Shown here: positions 18,064-26,329 of the stretch, in pieces | How positions within the stretch are numbered: position 1 is the stretch's first letter | Layout of the letters: each line of letters begins with the position of its first letter | DNA from: Aquabacterium fontiphilum | Lineage (GTDB): Bacteria > Pseudomonadota > Gammaproteobacteria > Burkholderiales > Burkholderiaceae_C | Direction: 5' to 3' | NCBI RefSeq assembly: GCF_009909205.1 | Contig: NZ_JAAAPN010000005.1 | Coordinates: 148,847 to 212,846, forward strand | DNA: 64,000 nt | Made by a program: the position numbers and the translations under genes | Notes under the pieces: generated by a model | What the model saw: only the letters and a program-made list of their open reading frames with translations | The model's database searches: none | Told to the model about the DNA's origin: nothing

Positions 18064-21000
18064 GCGAGCCCACACCGCCCGACGCGCCCGAGCCGACGGC
18101 CCGATGGGTGACGTGGCTGGTGCATCAGGGCCTGGGGCATCTGGTGCCGCGCCTGGCGGCCGAAGGTGTGGCCGACGATGTCATTGACGCGCTCACCGAG
18201 CCCGACCTGATCGGGCTGGGGCTCAACCTGGGCGACCGCAAGCGGTTCATGCGCGCCCTGGCGGATTGGTCGCCCCCCTCAGATGACGTCCCGGCCGATG
18301 CGGGCGAGCGGCGCCAGTTGACCATCCTCTTCTGTGACCTGGTGGATTCGACAGCGTTGTGTCAGTCCATGTCACCCGAGGCCTGGCGCGACACGGTGCT
18401 GCATTACCAACGCGTGGCAGCGCAGGTGCTGGCGGCGTACGGCGGCACGGTGGCGCAGTATCTGGGTGACGGCCTGCTGGTGTACTTCGGTTTCCCGCAA
18501 GCCCACGAAGATGCCCCCGTTCGCGCCGTGCATGCAGCGCTGGACATCGTGTCTGCGCTGGCCGAGCAACCGTGTACGGTGTCGGGTCAGCCCGTGACGC
18601 TGCGCGTGCGCCTGGGGCTGGACACGGGCCTGGTTGTGGTCGGTGACATGGGCTCCGGTAACCGGCGGGAACGGCTGGCACTGGGCGATGCGCCCAATGT
18701 GGCCGCACGTTTGCAGTCGTTGGCGGCACCGGGCGAGGTGCTTGTCAGCGCCGTCACCTGGCAGCTGGTTCAGGCCCACTTTGAGGGCAGTAGCCACGGG
18801 TTGCACGCGCTCAAGGGGCGCCCTGCCCCCACGGAGGTCTGGCAGGTACATCGCAGCCGCGACCTTCAGCACCGTTATGACGCGCGCCGTCAACTGGGCT
18901 GGACGCCCATGGTCGGGCGCCAGGCCGAACTGCGCGAGTTGTGTGCGGCATGGCAGCGGGCCACGCAAGGGCGCGGCCAGGCGGTGTGGGTCGAGGCCGA
19001 GCCGGGGATGGGGAAGTCGCGGCTGGTCGAGGCCCTGCGTGAGCAGTTGGCGCTGTCAGAGGGCCAGCGCTGGGCCTGGCAGGCGTCGCCCCAGCACGTG
19101 CAGCGCGCCTTTCATCTGGCCACTGACGCGCTGACCCGTCAGGCCGCGCTCGTCCGAACACAGCCGCCGGCGGCGCAGGCCGCACGCCTGACGGCGTGGT
19201 TGCACGAGCAGGGCATTCGTGATGCGCTCGCTCCCGCACTGCTGTGCGCGATGATGGGCCTGCCCGTCCCGCCCGATGCGCCCCCGCTGCCGGCCAGCGC
19301 CGATGCGCGCTGGGCCGCGACCGGACAGGTGCTGCAGGCGCTGTTGACGGCGCAGGCGGCCAGGGTGCCCTTGCTGTGGGTCATCGAAGACCTGCACTGG
19401 GCAGACAGTCTGACGCGCGACTGGCTGCTGTCCACGCTGGCGGCCGTGCGCGACTGGCCGGTGCTCATCGTGCTGACCGCGCGGCCCGAGGTCAGCTGGC
19501 GGCCACCGATTGCCGAGCACATCCACCTGATGCAGCTGCGCGGTCTGGCGCCGGACGAGGTAGCCGGGCTGGTCGCACACGCGGCGCGCCATCACGCGCT
19601 GGATCCGGTCTGGCAGTCCGTCATTGCCGAACGCACCGACGGTGTGCCGCTGTTCGTGGAAGAGCTGGCCCGTATGCTGGCCGAGCGACCCGGTGGTGCC
19701 CCGTGTGATGCCTTGTCGGTCCCCCAGACGCTGCACGGCTTGCTGATGGCCCGCCTGGACCAGGTTCCGCGCGCACGCACGGTGGCGCAGGCGGCATCTG
19801 TCATTGGCAGGGCGTTCTCGCGCGAAGGCCTGCTGGCCATGCTGACCCAGGCTGGGCTCGGGGTGGATGTGGATGCGGCGCTGGCAGAACTGCAGGCAGC
19901 CGGCCTGATCCTTCAGGATGTCGCAGCCGGCGGTCTTTCCGGTGGGGCGGGGCGTCTGGTGTTCAAGCACGCGCTCGTGCAGGACGTGGCCTACGAGGCC
20001 ATGGTGCACAGCCAGCGGGTGGCGCTGCACGCAGCCTGGCTGACCGTGCTGTCGCAAGCGGGGCAGGGCGCGACCGAGCCTGCCCTGTTGGCGAGACATG
20101 CCGACGCGGCCGGGCTGCATGAGCAGGCGGTGGCCTGGTGGCTGCGAGCCAGCGAACAAGCGCTGCAACAACTGGCCCTTGCCGACGCCGTGGCGTGTCT
20201 GCAGGGGGGGCTGCTCGCCGTCGAACAGTTGGCCCCGTCGTCTGGCCGCGATCGCCACAGTCTTCAGTTGCACGCGATGCTGGGCACGGTTCACATGCTG
20301 CAGCGGGGATGGGCAGCCCCGGAAGTCGAGCAGGCCTATGCGCGCGCGCACGCCCTGGCGCAGGCGGCCGACGGAGTCGAGGAGGCCTTGTGGCCGCTAT
20401 GGGGCCTGTGTGTGTTTCGCCAGGTGCGGGGCGAGCTTGACGAGGCCGTCACGGTGGGGCGCCGCATGATGACGGTGGCGCGCCAGTCCAGCAGCCGAAT
20501 GGCCTGGCTGGTCACCAACATGATGCACACACAGTTGTGCCTGTACAGCGGTCGCCCGGCAGAGGTGCCGGCGCATGTCGAGCAGGTGCTCCACCGCTAC
20601 AGCGACCCGGCCGACCGCAGCCTGATGGCGCTGTACTCGACTGATCTGTTGTTGGTCGCCCAGGTTCACGGTCTGCATGCGCGATGGATACTGGGTGAGG
20701 CGGTGGCGCTTGAGCCGGCGTGCGATGCACTGGTTGCCCGGGCGCAGGCGTTGCAACATCCCTACTCGCTCGCATGGGCGCTGAGCTGGGGCGCGATGGT
20801 GTTGTTGTTCGAGGGGCGGCATGACGCATTGGCCGAGCGGGCTCGGGCCGCCCTGACCTTGGCCGAGTCGCATGGCTATGCTTACGTGCAGGCCATGGCG
20901 CGCTTCCAGCTGGGCTGGTGCGCTGTCCAGCGGGGCGAGGCAATCGATGGCCTGGCTGCAATGCGTGACGCGCTGGCTGATTTCCAGGCCACGGGGGCAG

Positions 21001-21320
21001 GCATCGTTGTCCCCTTTTTCCAGACGGTGCTGGCCGAGGCGCTGGGCACCCAGGGGTGGATCGCAGAAGGCCTTGCGCTGGTGGAGCAGGCCCTGGCGCG
21101 CACGGCAGCCGGTGGAGAGCGCTGGCATGAGGCGGAAGGTCACCGCGTGCTGGCCGTATTGCGTCGCCAGGCTGGCGAGCCCGACGAGTCCGTTCAGGCT
21201 GCTTTGCTGCGAGCAGCCGAGGTGGCACGGCAGCAAGGCGCGGTGCGTTGGGCACAGCGCAGTCGTCAGAACTGGACCGAATGGTTCAGTTCGCCATTGC
21301 CGCTGGCTGTGCCGCCTTGA
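18060..21320 (+). CDS. SAM-domain class III nucleotidyl cyclase fused to AAA/STAND ATPase and TPR
   Basis: Multidomain signalling enzyme of 1086 residues. Residues about 14-70 look like a sterile alpha motif (Trp-Leu-x2-x2-Gly-Leu-Gly... Leu-Thr-Glu-x-Asp-Leu... Leu-Gly-Leu-Asn-Leu-Gly-Asp-Arg). Residues about 82-260 form a class III adenylate/guanylate cyclase domain. The two metal-binding aspartates are Asp93 (Phe-Cys-Asp-Leu-Val) and Asp137 (Leu-Gly-Asp-Gly), spaced 44 residues, and the transition-state pair is in Asn-Val-Ala-Ala-Arg. An ATPase follows with Gly-Met-Gly-Lys-Ser (about 315) and Walker B Trp-Val-Ile-Glu-Asp-Leu-His-Trp-Ala-Asp. Helical TPR-like repeats fill the last 350 residues. 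The active-site set looks complete; cAMP or cGMP is a guess. It is translationally coupled to the preceding winged-helix ATPase, and its 3' end overlaps the converging flavoprotein gene by 35 bases. Confidence 0.87.
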   Translation: MSEPTPPDAPEPTARWVTWLVHQGLGHLVPRLAAEGVADDVIDALTEPDLIGLGLNLGDRKRFMRALADWSPPSDDVPADAGERRQLTILFCDLVDSTALCQSMSPEAWRDTVLHYQRVAAQVLAAYGGTVAQYLGDGLLVYFGFPQAHEDAPVRAVHAALDIVSALAEQPCTVSGQPVTLRVRLGLDTGLVVVGDMGSGNRRERLALGDAPNVAARLQSLAAPGEVLVSAVTWQLVQAHFEGSSHGLHALKGRPAPTEVWQVHRSRDLQHRYDARRQLGWTPMVGRQAELRELCAAWQRATQGRGQAVWVEAEPGMGKSRLVEALREQLALSEGQRWAWQASPQHVQRAFHLATDALTRQAALVRTQPPAAQAARLTAWLHEQGIRDALAPALLCAMMGLPVPPDAPPLPASADARWAATGQVLQALLTAQAARVPLLWVIEDLHWADSLTRDWLLSTLAAVRDWPVLIVLTARPEVSWRPPIAEHIHLMQLRGLAPDEVAGLVAHAARHHALDPVWQSVIAERTDGVPLFVEELARMLAERPGGAPCDALSVPQTLHGLLMARLDQVPRARTVAQAASVIGRAFSREGLLAMLTQAGLGVDVDAALAELQAAGLILQDVAAGGLSGGAGRLVFKHALVQDVAYEAMVHSQRVALHAAWLTVLSQAGQGATEPALLARHADAAGLHEQAVAWWLRASEQALQQLALADAVACLQGGLLAVEQLAPSSGRDRHSLQLHAMLGTVHMLQRGWAAPEVEQAYARAHALAQAADGVEEALWPLWGLCVFRQVRGELDEAVTVGRRMMTVARQSSSRMAWLVTNMMHTQLCLYSGRPAEVPAHVEQVLHRYSDPADRSLMALYSTDLLLVAQVHGLHARWILGEAVALEPACDALVARAQALQHPYSLAWALSWGAMVLLFEGRHDALAERARAALTLAESHGYAYVQAMARFQLGWCAVQRGEAIDGLAAMRDALADFQATGAGIVVPFFQTVLAEALGTQGWIAEGLALVEQALARTAAGGERWHEAEGHRVLAVLRRQAGEPDESVQAALLRAAEVARQQGAVRWAQRSRQNWTEWFSSPLPLAVPP

Positions 21321-22524
21321 GGATGGCTTCGACGTTGGCGGGATCGAAGAACGCCGAGGGCGTCACCGTCTGCCCGAAGAGACCGAAGTAGCGGTCGATC
21401 TGAGATTGGTTGCCAGCCAAGGCCACGAACAGTCCGATTACCTCTTCTGTTGGCGGAGACAGCTTGGCCATCTCCTGCGCGAACAGATGAAGCGGCACGG
21501 CAGTGGCGTCCCGGCGCGGGCCATAGTCGGCCAGTGCGGCGTCCAGCGGACGCTGGCCGGACAAGCCCTCGTGCACCAGTTCGGCCAGCAGGTCGGCGTC
21601 CCGCAGCGCGTTGGTGATGCCCGCAGCCGTGATCGGGTCCACCGTCACGCCGGCATCGCCCACCAGCGCCCAGCCCGGGCCCGAAGCCTGCCGGCAGCCT
21701 GTCCCCACACCGACGGTGACCCAATCCGCCTCCCGGCGCGCCGCGCGCAGCCGTTGGGCCAGATCGGGCACCATGGCCGTCATCTGGCCCATGAAGTCCT
21801 GCTCGATCTCATCACGGCCCACCCGTGGCGCGTGGCCGGGTTGAATGATGCCGATCACGGCCTGGCCGTCATGGGTTTCCCAGGCGTAGACCATGCGCTC
21901 TGGACGCGAATAGAACTCCACGCCGTCCAGCGCGATGCCGCTGAAGTAGGAGAAGGTGTTGAAGGCGCCGGCCTCTTTTGGGAAGGTGTGATACGACTCG
22001 GCTGCCACGCAGCGCGCCACGCGCGAGTGCGTGCCGTCGGCCCCTACGACGATGCGCGCGCGCGCCTCGAAGGGGCTGCCATCATCCAGGCGGCCCTGAA
22101 TGCCCACAACCCGTCCGCCTTCTTGAAGCACGTCTTCCAGCATGACACCTTCGCGGAGTTCGGCGCCGGCGTCGCGCGCGGCGTCGATCAGCACCTGATC
22201 CAGCACGATGCGGCGTGGCGCCATGGCGGCACCGACCCGTGTGTCCGGTGGAGCGCCACGCAACACCAGTTCGCCCATGTCGAGCTTGAATCGGGTCAGT
22301 TCGGGACAGCCGGTCGCGCGCAGTGCGTCAAGGACGCCCCACTTGGCCAGCAAGTCCACGCCGCTGTGCCACAGCAGATGGGTGGACAGGCGCACGTCGC
22401 TGGGGAAGCGGGCGTGGTCGATCATCAGCACGCGGTGGCCCTGTCGGGCGAGGAGCATGGCGGAAGCGGCGCCCGCGCAGCGGGCACCCACGACGATCAC
22501 GTCATATTCGGGCGAAGTGGACAT
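21286..22524 (-). CDS. FAD-dependent monooxygenase/oxidoreductase
   Basis: Flavoprotein of 412 residues in the p-hydroxybenzoate hydroxylase/geranylgeranyl-reductase-like fold. The N-terminal dinucleotide-binding motif is Val-Ile-Val-Val-Gly-Ala-Arg-Cys-Ala-Gly-Ala-Ala, followed by Leu-Met-Ile-Asp. The central Gly-Ala-Asp-Gly-Thr-His-Ser (DG motif) and the Gly-Asp-Ala-Gly motif (Leu-Val-Gly-Asp-Ala-Gly-Val-Thr-Val-Asp-Pro) complete the FAD-binding set. Substrate unknown; relatives act on aromatic compounds or are halogenase-like. The ATG at 22524 was chosen because the Rossmann strand begins seven residues later; a frame from 22623 adds an unconvincing leader. No helper genes lie nearby, and the coding end overlaps the cyclase gene convergently. 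Confidence 0.85.
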   Translation of the reverse strand: MSTSPEYDVIVVGARCAGAASAMLLARQGHRVLMIDHARFPSDVRLSTHLLWHSGVDLLAKWGVLDALRATGCPELTRFKLDMGELVLRGAPPDTRVGAAMAPRRIVLDQVLIDAARDAGAELREGVMLEDVLQEGGRVVGIQGRLDDGSPFEARARIVVGADGTHSRVARCVAAESYHTFPKEAGAFNTFSYFSGIALDGVEFYSRPERMVYAWETHDGQAVIGIIQPGHAPRVGRDEIEQDFMGQMTAMVPDLAQRLRAARREADWVTVGVGTGCRQASGPGWALVGDAGVTVDPITAAGITNALRDADLLAELVHEGLSGQRPLDAALADYGPRRDATAVPLHLFAQEMAKLSPPTEEVIGLFVALAGNQSQIDRYFGLFGQTVTPSAFFDPANVEAILKAAQPAAMAN

Positions 22525-22715
22525 GGATGGGTACAAAAATCCAGAAACAGCTTGGCCATTTTCGGTCAAGCTTGCGTCAGCTTGATGAGGACTCGTCCGA
22601 CCTGGCGGAGGAGTCGGTGACAAAAACGGGTCACGCGCAGCAGCACACGGCGCCTGCGAGCCAGCTTAAACCGTGAAGCTTGTCACGTCTCGGCGCGTGA
22701 TCGCTTGATCTGGGC
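22525..22715. other. Divergent intergenic region
   Basis: Upstream region shared by the FAD oxidoreductase gene (leftwards) and the mini flagellar-rod-like gene (rightwards). It contains short AT-richer patches around 22535-22560 and 22665-22680 but no ORF with coding character. I see no strong sigma-70 promoter in it. Confidence 0.4.
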
Positions 22716-22743
22716 TCAAGTTTCCCTGCTTTTTGGTCGATGG
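22716..22743 (+). promoter_or_regulatory. Candidate sigma-28 (FliA) type promoter
   Basis: TCAAGTTT at 22716-22723 and GTCGATGG at 22736-22743, 12 bases apart, resemble the flagellar sigma-28 consensus TAAAGTTT-N11-GCCGATAA (7 of 8 and 5 of 8 matches, spacing one base long). The predicted start point falls just before the GGAGGG ribosome site of a flagellar-rod-like mini-protein. The match is by eye only. Confidence 0.35.
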
Positions 22744-22763
22744 TCGTGCCATTGGAGGGCCCC

Positions 22764-23063
22764 ATGAACATTGTTTCCACGACAGCACTCAGCGGCGTGC
22801 AGGCCGCTTCGTTGCGGCTGGACACGGCCGCTCACAACATTGCCAACGCGCAGACGCCGCAGTTTCAGCGGCAGGTGGTCCAGCTTGAGACCCAGGAGCA
22901 GGCCGGCGTGCTGACCACGATCGGCAAGGCCGAGGAGATTGGTGCAGCCCTTGCGGCCGACCTGGTCGAACAGATGGACGCGGCGGCCGCCTACCGGGCG
23001 AACCTGCGCAGCATTCAGACCGATCAGCAGCTCACAGGCAGCCTCCTGGACATCAAGGCCTGA
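22764..23063 (+). CDS. Orphan flagellar basal-body rod-like mini-protein
   Basis: Small protein of 99 residues. The N-terminus contains the flagellar rod/hook signature: Ala-Leu-Ser-Gly-Val-Gln-Ala-Ala-Ser followed by His-Asn-Ile-Ala-Asn-Ala-Gln-Thr-Pro, where family members carry Asn-Asn-Ile-Ala-Asn-x-x-Thr-Pro-Gly. The C-terminus (Ala-Ala-Tyr-Arg-Ala-Asn-Leu... Gly-Ser-Leu-Leu-Asp-Ile) resembles the C-terminal helix of the same proteins. The middle is far shorter than FlgB, FlgC or FlgF, so this is two terminal helices joined directly, able in principle to form the rod coiled coil. No other flagellar genes are in the window. The ATG at 22764 has GGAGGG (22754-22759). Role unknown. Confidence 0.75.
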   Translation: MNIVSTTALSGVQAASLRLDTAAHNIANAQTPQFQRQVVQLETQEQAGVLTTIGKAEEIGAALAADLVEQMDAAAAYRANLRSIQTDQQLTGSLLDIKA

Positions 23064-23121
23064 GGCGCGACGACCCAACCGCGGTCACAATCGCGGGCAT
23101 GCTCTGGAGTGTGCCCGCGCC

Positions 23122-24309
23122 GTGACGTTGCCCCGCCGTTGGATTGCTCACCTTGACATGGACGCGTTCTATGCCTCGGTCGAGTTGCTGCGATATCCTG
23201 AACTGACAGGCTTGCCAGTCGTCATCGGGGGGGGACGTCGCCATGCGCCGGACGCTGGCGGCGCAGGGCTCGCTCGCTTCGCCCGGCTGCGCGATTACGC
23301 TGGCCGCGGGGTGATCACCACCGCCACATATGCCGCGCGCGCCCTTGGCGTGCACTCGGGCATGGGCTTGATGAAAGCCGCTGCGCTGGCGCCCGATGCG
23401 ATTTTGCTGCCAGTCGATTTCGACGAGTACCGCCGTCACTCCCGGGCATTCAAGGGTGCGGTGGCCACCGTGGCACCGGTGATCGAAGACCGGGGCATCG
23501 ACGAGATCTACCTGGATCTCACCCATGTAGCCGGCGCTCAGCGCACTGAGCGTGATGATCCGGCAGCCGGCGTGCGTGCCCTGGCAGCGCGCATCAAGGC
23601 TGCGGTGCGCGATGCGACCGGTCTGAGCTGCTCCATTGCCGTGACGCCCAACAAGCTGCTGGCCAAAATCGGCTCAGATCTGGACAAGCCCGATGGCCTG
23701 ACGGTGCTGACCCTGGACGATCTGCCCAGCCGCATCTGGCCCTTGCCGGCGGCGCGGATCAATGGCATCGGCCCCAAGGCCAGTGCCCGTTTGGCGGAGA
23801 TGGGTGTGCACACCATCGGCGAGTTGGCCGCCATGCCCGTCGAGCAGCTGTGCGACACCTTCGGCCGCACCTACGGCCAGTGGCTGCACGACGCCGCCCA
23901 TGGCCGCGACGAACGGCCGGTTGTGGTGTGGCGCGAACCCAAGTCCATCAGCCGCGAGACCACGTTCGAGCGCGACTTGCATCCTCGATCGGACCGGACG
24001 GAGTTGGGTGAACGGTTCACGCGCTTGTGCGAGCAACTGGCCGCGGACCTCGTGCGCAAAGGCTATGTCGGCCGCAATGTGGGGGTCAAGCTGCGCTACA
24101 GCGATTTCCGCATCGTCACCCGCAGCATCACCCTGACTGCACCGACAGACGATGCCGCCACCATCCGTCTCTGGGCTGGCCGGTGCCTCAAGACCGTGCC
24201 GCTGGACGAGCGATTGCGGCTGCTTGGCGTGAAGATGGCCGGCTTACGCCAGGCCGGGCAGCGTGATGCGAATAGCATGCCCGACACGCTGCCGCTGTTC
24301 GACGGCTGA
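23122..24309 (+). CDS. dinB: DNA polymerase IV (Y-family translesion polymerase)
   Basis: Error-prone Y-family DNA polymerase for bypass of damaged template, 395 residues. The catalytic palm starts at His-Leu-Asp-Met-Asp-Ala-Phe-Tyr-Ala-Ser-Val-Glu; the second acidic pair is in Ile-Glu-Asp-Arg-Gly-Ile-Asp-Glu-Ile-Tyr-Leu-Asp. Ser-Ile-Ala-Val-Thr-Pro-Asn-Lys and Ala-Lys-Ile-Gly-Ser-Asp are conserved in this family. A helix-hairpin-helix follows (Ile-Asn-Gly-Ile-Gly-Pro-Lys) and then the little-finger domain. The GTG at 23122 was chosen as start: GGAG lies upstream and the catalytic Asp then sits near residue 12, as in relatives; a frame reaching 22939 runs through the previous gene. The end (Thr-Leu-Pro-Leu-Phe) resembles a beta-clamp binding motif. 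I saw no LexA box. Confidence 0.92.
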   Translation: MTLPRRWIAHLDMDAFYASVELLRYPELTGLPVVIGGGRRHAPDAGGAGLARFARLRDYAGRGVITTATYAARALGVHSGMGLMKAAALAPDAILLPVDFDEYRRHSRAFKGAVATVAPVIEDRGIDEIYLDLTHVAGAQRTERDDPAAGVRALAARIKAAVRDATGLSCSIAVTPNKLLAKIGSDLDKPDGLTVLTLDDLPSRIWPLPAARINGIGPKASARLAEMGVHTIGELAAMPVEQLCDTFGRTYGQWLHDAAHGRDERPVVVWREPKSISRETTFERDLHPRSDRTELGERFTRLCEQLAADLVRKGYVGRNVGVKLRYSDFRIVTRSITLTAPTDDAATIRLWAGRCLKTVPLDERLRLLGVKMAGLRQAGQRDANSMPDTLPLFDG

Positions 24310-24411
24310 CGGGCGGCGACAATTCAGGCGTAAACGGACAGGGGAGCATGACAGCGAGTCAGCCCGCCCCCCGTCCGGGGCACAATCTCGGCTGCTCACC
24401 TGCGGTGCCCC

Positions 24412-26274
24412 ATGCTCTGGTCACGCCTGAACCGATTCCTCGATCCCCTGCGACGCCAGCGTCAGCCATCCGTGCTGCTGGTCGACGCGCTGCTCATCTT
24501 TCTGGCCTGGCATGCCACCTATTTGTTCCGGCTGGGCTTCGAACGCTGGCTGCATGAGCGGCCGCCCTACGATCTGGGTGTGGTGGTGGGGGTGATCGCG
24601 GTCTACAGCGCTGTGTCGTGGGCCCTGGGGGTGCCGCGTGCCAGTTGGCGCTATACAAGCTTTTCGGACATCGCCCGGTTGGGATGGGTCTGTCTGGGCG
24701 CAGGACTGGCCAGCGCCGTCGTCGTGCTGATGGCGCAGCTGTCCGCGGTGCCGCGCGCCGTCCTGGCCCTGCATCCGGTCATGGCACTGATCGCGCTGTC
24801 GCTGGCGCGTATGCTGGTGCGCATGCTCAGCGAGAGTTCGCGCGCGCGGCGATCCGGCGCGCGCGGCAGCCGTCAGCGTGTGGTGGTACTGGGTGCGGGG
24901 GCCGCTGCCAAATTGCTGATAGCCGGCATCCAGCACCGCGGCTGGGAAGTGGTCGGCTTGCTGGACGATGACGTCCGCAAGCACGGCACCACGGTTTCAG
25001 GCGTACCTGTCTGGGGCGGGCTGGAACTGCTGACCCAGACCGATGTGCTGGAGGGGGTGTCGCAGCTCATCCTGGCCATGCCGTCGGCCACGATCGATCA
25101 ACGTCGTCGCATCCTCGATCTGGCCTCGTCCACTGGCTTGCCGATCACGACGGTGCCCACGGCAGACGAGTTGCGTCAGGGCCGATCGCGCGTGGACCGG
25201 CTGCGCGACATCGGCCCGGAAGACGTGCTCGGGCGCGACCCCGTCCGGCTGGACGAGCAGGCCGTGTCGCAACTGGTCAGTGGCCAGACGGTGCTGGTCA
25301 CCGGGGCCGGAGGCTCGATCGGTTCGGAGTTGTGCCGCCAGATCGCCCGTTTTGGGCCCACACGCTTGGTTCTGTTCGAGCTCAGCGAGTTCGCGCTCTA
25401 CCAGATCGAGCAGGAGTTGGGTGAGCTGTTTCCTCACCTGCCGCTGGTCCGTCTTGTGGGCGACGTCAAGGACGCTGGCGCGCTCGACCGGGCGATGTCC
25501 ACACACCGTCCGGATCTGCTCTTTCATGCCGCGGCCTACAAACACGTGCCGCTGATGGAGGATGACAACGCCTGGTTGGCCTTGCGCAACAACACCTGGG
25601 GCACTTATCTGGTGGCCCAGGCAGCGGCGCGGCATGGGGTGGCGCGTGTGGTGCTGATCTCGACTGACAAGGCCGTCAATCCCACCAACGTCATGGGTGC
25701 GACCAAGCGTGCGGCCGAGATGGTGCTGTCGCACTGGGCCGAGCGGGCGCCAGGTACGCGTTTCACCGCGGTGCGCTTTGGCAATGTCCTGGGCTCCAGC
25801 GGCAGCGTGATCCCGAAGTTCAAGGAGCAGATCGCCCGGGGCGGGCCCGTGACCGTGACCCACCCAGACATCACCCGCTACTTCATGACCATCCCCGAGG
25901 CTGCTCAACTGGTGCTGCAGGCCGCGGCGCTGGCCGAGACGGGGCAGGTGTTCGTGATGGACATGGGCGAATCGGTGCGCATCGTGGATCTGGCGCGCAA
26001 GCTCATCCACCTCAGTGGCCACACTGAGGCGGAAATCCCCATCGTCTACTGCGGCCTGAGGCCCGGCGAGAAGCTCTTTGAGGAGCTGCTGGCCAACGAC
26101 GACACCACCTTGCCGACGCCCCACCCCCGGTTGCGCCTGGCTCGGCTGCGCGAAACCCTGCCCGCCGAATGGCTCGACGCACTGCTGGCCCTGGTGCACG
26201 ACGAGGAGGCCGCTGTGCCCGCCGTCCTGCGTGCGCGGCTGCATGCTCTGGTCCCTGAGTACCAGCCGCGCTGA
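24412..26274 (+). CDS. Membrane-bound UDP-sugar 4,6-dehydratase (WbpM/CapD family)
   Basis: Polysaccharide biosynthesis enzyme of 620 residues, of the WbpM/FlaA1/CapD type that dehydrates UDP-GlcNAc at the head of bacillosamine/QuiNAc/FucNAc pathways. Four transmembrane helices (about 17-125) anchor it. A first Rossmann domain carries Val-Val-Val-Leu-Gly-Ala-Gly-Ala-Ala (about 160). The catalytic SDR domain begins Val-Leu-Val-Thr-Gly-Ala-Gly-Gly-Ser-Ile-Gly-Ser (about 297). Catalytic-region motifs include Ser-Thr-Asp-Lys-Ala-Val-Asn-Pro-Thr-Asn-Val-Met-Gly-Ala-Thr-Lys; Met replaces the Tyr of ordinary SDR enzymes, as in WbpM. The gene stands alone, with no glycosyltransferases around it. It starts about 100 bases after dinB with no obvious ribosome site. 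Confidence 0.9.
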   Translation: MLWSRLNRFLDPLRRQRQPSVLLVDALLIFLAWHATYLFRLGFERWLHERPPYDLGVVVGVIAVYSAVSWALGVPRASWRYTSFSDIARLGWVCLGAGLASAVVVLMAQLSAVPRAVLALHPVMALIALSLARMLVRMLSESSRARRSGARGSRQRVVVLGAGAAAKLLIAGIQHRGWEVVGLLDDDVRKHGTTVSGVPVWGGLELLTQTDVLEGVSQLILAMPSATIDQRRRILDLASSTGLPITTVPTADELRQGRSRVDRLRDIGPEDVLGRDPVRLDEQAVSQLVSGQTVLVTGAGGSIGSELCRQIARFGPTRLVLFELSEFALYQIEQELGELFPHLPLVRLVGDVKDAGALDRAMSTHRPDLLFHAAAYKHVPLMEDDNAWLALRNNTWGTYLVAQAAARHGVARVVLISTDKAVNPTNVMGATKRAAEMVLSHWAERAPGTRFTAVRFGNVLGSSGSVIPKFKEQIARGGPVTVTHPDITRYFMTIPEAAQLVLQAAALAETGQVFVMDMGESVRIVDLARKLIHLSGHTEAEIPIVYCGLRPGEKLFEELLANDDTTLPTPHPRLRLARLRETLPAEWLDALLALVHDEEAAVPAVLRARLHALVPEYQPR

Positions 26275-26312
26275 CCTGGTGGCAGGCCGCAGGCAGGCGC
26301 CAATGAAAGATG

Positions 26313-26328
26313 GCGGGCACCTGCCCGC
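26313..26328. terminator. Hairpin between converging genes
   Basis: GCGGGCA (26313-26319) and TGCCCGC (26322-26328) form a perfect inverted repeat between the dehydratase and histidine-kinase stops. There is no T-run on either side, so it is at most a weak or Rho-assisted bidirectional terminator. Confidence 0.35.
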
Positions 26329-26329
26329 G

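Noticed and set aside
22939-23121. Upstream extension of the DNA polymerase IV frame
   Set aside because: It runs through the flagellar-rod-like gene in another frame and is not conserved-looking; the GTG at 23122 fits Y-family starts.
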